Assembly (NCBI GenBank): GCA_026415535.1
Contig: JAOAGX010000110.1
Coordinates: 1 to 7,033 of the forward strand
Direction: 5' to 3'
DNA from: Armatimonadota bacterium
Lineage (GTDB): Bacteria > Armatimonadota > UBA5829
DNA: 7,033 nucleotides
The translations under genes and the position numbers were made by a program. Position 1 is the stretch's first letter, and each line of letters starts with the position of its first letter. A model generated the notes under the pieces. It was not told where the DNA came from, searched no databases, and saw only the letters and a list, made by a program, of their open reading frames with translations. Shown here one piece after another: positions 6,532 through 7,033 of this stretch.

Positions 6532-6596
6532 GTCATCCTGAGCGGAGCGAAGGATCTCAACACGACTCGTAGATTCTTCGCTACGCTCAGAATGAC
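6532..6596. repeat. Inverted pair of the dispersed 25-bp repeat
   Basis: The left arm (6532-6556) begins GTCATCCTGAGCG and ends GAGCGAAGGATC; the right arm (6572-6596) is its reverse complement at 22 of 25 positions, with a 15-base loop between. As RNA this would form a long hairpin with two mismatches and one G-U pair. The left arm differs by a single base from the copy at 3999-4023 beside glmS, so it belongs to a family spread through this genome. A degenerate partial copy (GTCATCCCAAAGCG, 6512-6525) sits directly before it, fused to the end of the 23-bp array. Confidence 0.88.
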
Positions 6597-6719
6597 GAGG
6601 GGGGCTCAGAATGACGGAGAGGGCTCAGAATGACGGCGATGGTGGGATTCTTCGCTACGCTCAGAATGACGAGAGGGACTCAGAATGACGAGAGGAGCTC
6701 AGAATGACATGTTATGATG
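6572..6719. repeat. 74-bp tandem duplication with internal 19-bp repeats
   Basis: Two copies of a 74-bp unit run 6572-6645 and 6646-6719. Each starts with the full 25-bp arm (GATTCTTCGC then TACGCTCAGAATGAC) and continues with two truncated copies of its last 12 bases, CTCAGAATGAC preceded by G or A. The ends of the six CAGAATGAC motifs fall at 6596, 6615, 6634, 6670, 6689 and 6708, that is 19, 19, 36, 19 and 19 bases apart. The purine-rich linkers (GAGGGG, GAGAGG, GAGAGGA) vary. The pattern suggests small slippage duplications of a repeat end followed by duplication of the whole block. Confidence 0.88.
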
Positions 6720-6733
6720 CCGGATCGACGCTG

Positions 6734-6830
6734 AATTTTACACCACTTAGACTTGTGTCCGCGCTTTTGCGTTCACGTCTTAAAGCGCGCTATGGCATGC
6801 AAATGAGAATAAATTTTACTCCTCTTAGAC
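6734..6830 (+). repeat. Pair of 19-bp direct repeats
   Basis: AATTTTACACCACTTAGAC (6734-6752) recurs as AATTTTACTCCTCTTAGAC (6812-6830), 17 of 19 bases identical and 78 bases apart. The sequence between is not duplicated. No gene or transposase is present between or beside them, so a target-site or attachment role is not supported. Confidence 0.75.
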
Positions 6831-6834
6831 CCTA

Positions 6835-6956
6835 CCCAGCCCTCTCCCAGAAGAGTAAGGGAGCTGGGCCGCAAACCAACGCGGCCCCGTACCGTCGCCG
6901 TCCGAGTGTCCGACAGCCTGCTCGTAGAAAAGAAAGGGAGCTGGACCACAACCAAA
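6835..6956. repeat. Direct repeat pair and hairpins in the terminal spacer
   Basis: AAGGGAGCTGGGCCGCAA (6857-6874) recurs as AAGGGAGCTGGACCACAA (6934-6951), 77 bases apart. The left copy is part of two overlapping potential hairpins: CCCAGC (6835-6840) with GCTGGG (6863-6868), flanked by TCCC/GGGA, and GGGCCGC (6866-6872) with GCGGCCC (6881-6887) around an eight-base loop. The CCCTCTCCC...GGGAG arrangement resembles the common intergenic CCCTCTCCC/GGGAGAGGG repeats of many bacteria. No convincing gene is present in 6720-6999. Confidence 0.65.
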
Positions 6957-6999
6957 CCGTTTCCGAGGAAAGAGAGTTTTTATTTCCACTCTTCTTATG

Positions 7000-7033
7000 C
7001 TGTCTCTTATACACATCTCCGAGCCCACGAGAC
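7000..7033. other. Illumina Nextera transposase adapter (non-genomic)
   Basis: The final 34 bases are CTGTCTCTTATACACATCT (the Tn5 mosaic end, 7000-7018) followed by CCGAGCCCACGAGAC (7019-7033), which together are the reverse complement of the Nextera read-2 transposase adapter. They are library-preparation sequence left on a contig end. Minus-strand reading frames that begin here encode the well-known artefact peptides MGSEMCIRDS and MYKRQ and are not genes. Confidence 0.98.

Noticed and set aside
7000..7018. A real Tn5/IS50-type transposon end
   Set aside because: The mosaic end is immediately followed by the synthetic Nextera read-2 sequence, so it comes from library preparation.
6825..7028. 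Minus-strand reading frame beginning MGSEMCIRDS, and an overlapping one beginning MYKRQ (6832-7014)
   Set aside because: Their first residues are translated from the Nextera adapter; the rest runs through non-coding repeats with no Shine-Dalgarno or recognisable domain.

Overview
The window reads as one end of an assembled contig from a Gram-negative (diderm) bacterium of moderate GC content. The diderm call rests on the first gene, which has the repetitive strand pattern and terminal Phe of an outer-membrane beta-barrel. The combination of genes and the porin style is compatible with an Armatimonadota-like lineage, but that placement is a weak impression; nothing in the window fixes the phylum. 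The last 34 bases are not genomic: they match the Illumina Nextera transposase adapter.

Layout, left to right: (1) the 3' part of an outer-membrane porin-like gene, closed by a strong intrinsic terminator (1173-1206); (2) a sigma70-type promoter (1315-1343) driving a two-gene plus-strand unit, an unrecognised exported protein (1374-2093) whose stop codon overlaps the start of glmS (2093-3922); (3) a convergent junction carrying a diverged inverted pair of a dispersed GTCATCCTGAGCG-type repeat (about 3997-4066); (4) two minus-strand genes, cobO (4083-4637; cobalamin adenosyltransferase) and a GT-C/DUF2142-like polytopic membrane protein (4942-6213), separated by a perfect 15-bp hairpin; (5) about 790 bases without a credible gene (6214-6999), unusually rich in repeats: a four-copy 23-bp tandem array of GTGTCA-N3-TGACAC palindromes, an inverted pair and 74-bp tandem duplication built from the same dispersed repeat seen beside glmS, and two further direct-repeat pairs; (6) adapter sequence.

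The genes are mostly envelope-related: the porin is an outer-membrane channel, GlmS makes glucosamine-6-phosphate for peptidoglycan and lipopolysaccharide, and the GT-C-like protein probably moves sugars from lipid carriers. CobO is a separate cofactor function. A notable contrast is in translation signals: the plus-strand genes have clear Shine-Dalgarno sequences, while both minus-strand genes have a -10 element only 7-9 nt before the ATG and so look leaderless. I see no defence system, mobile element, CRISPR array or RNA gene, and nothing I would call a new multi-gene system; the repeat-dense spacer and the leaderless promoters are the parts most worth a second look.
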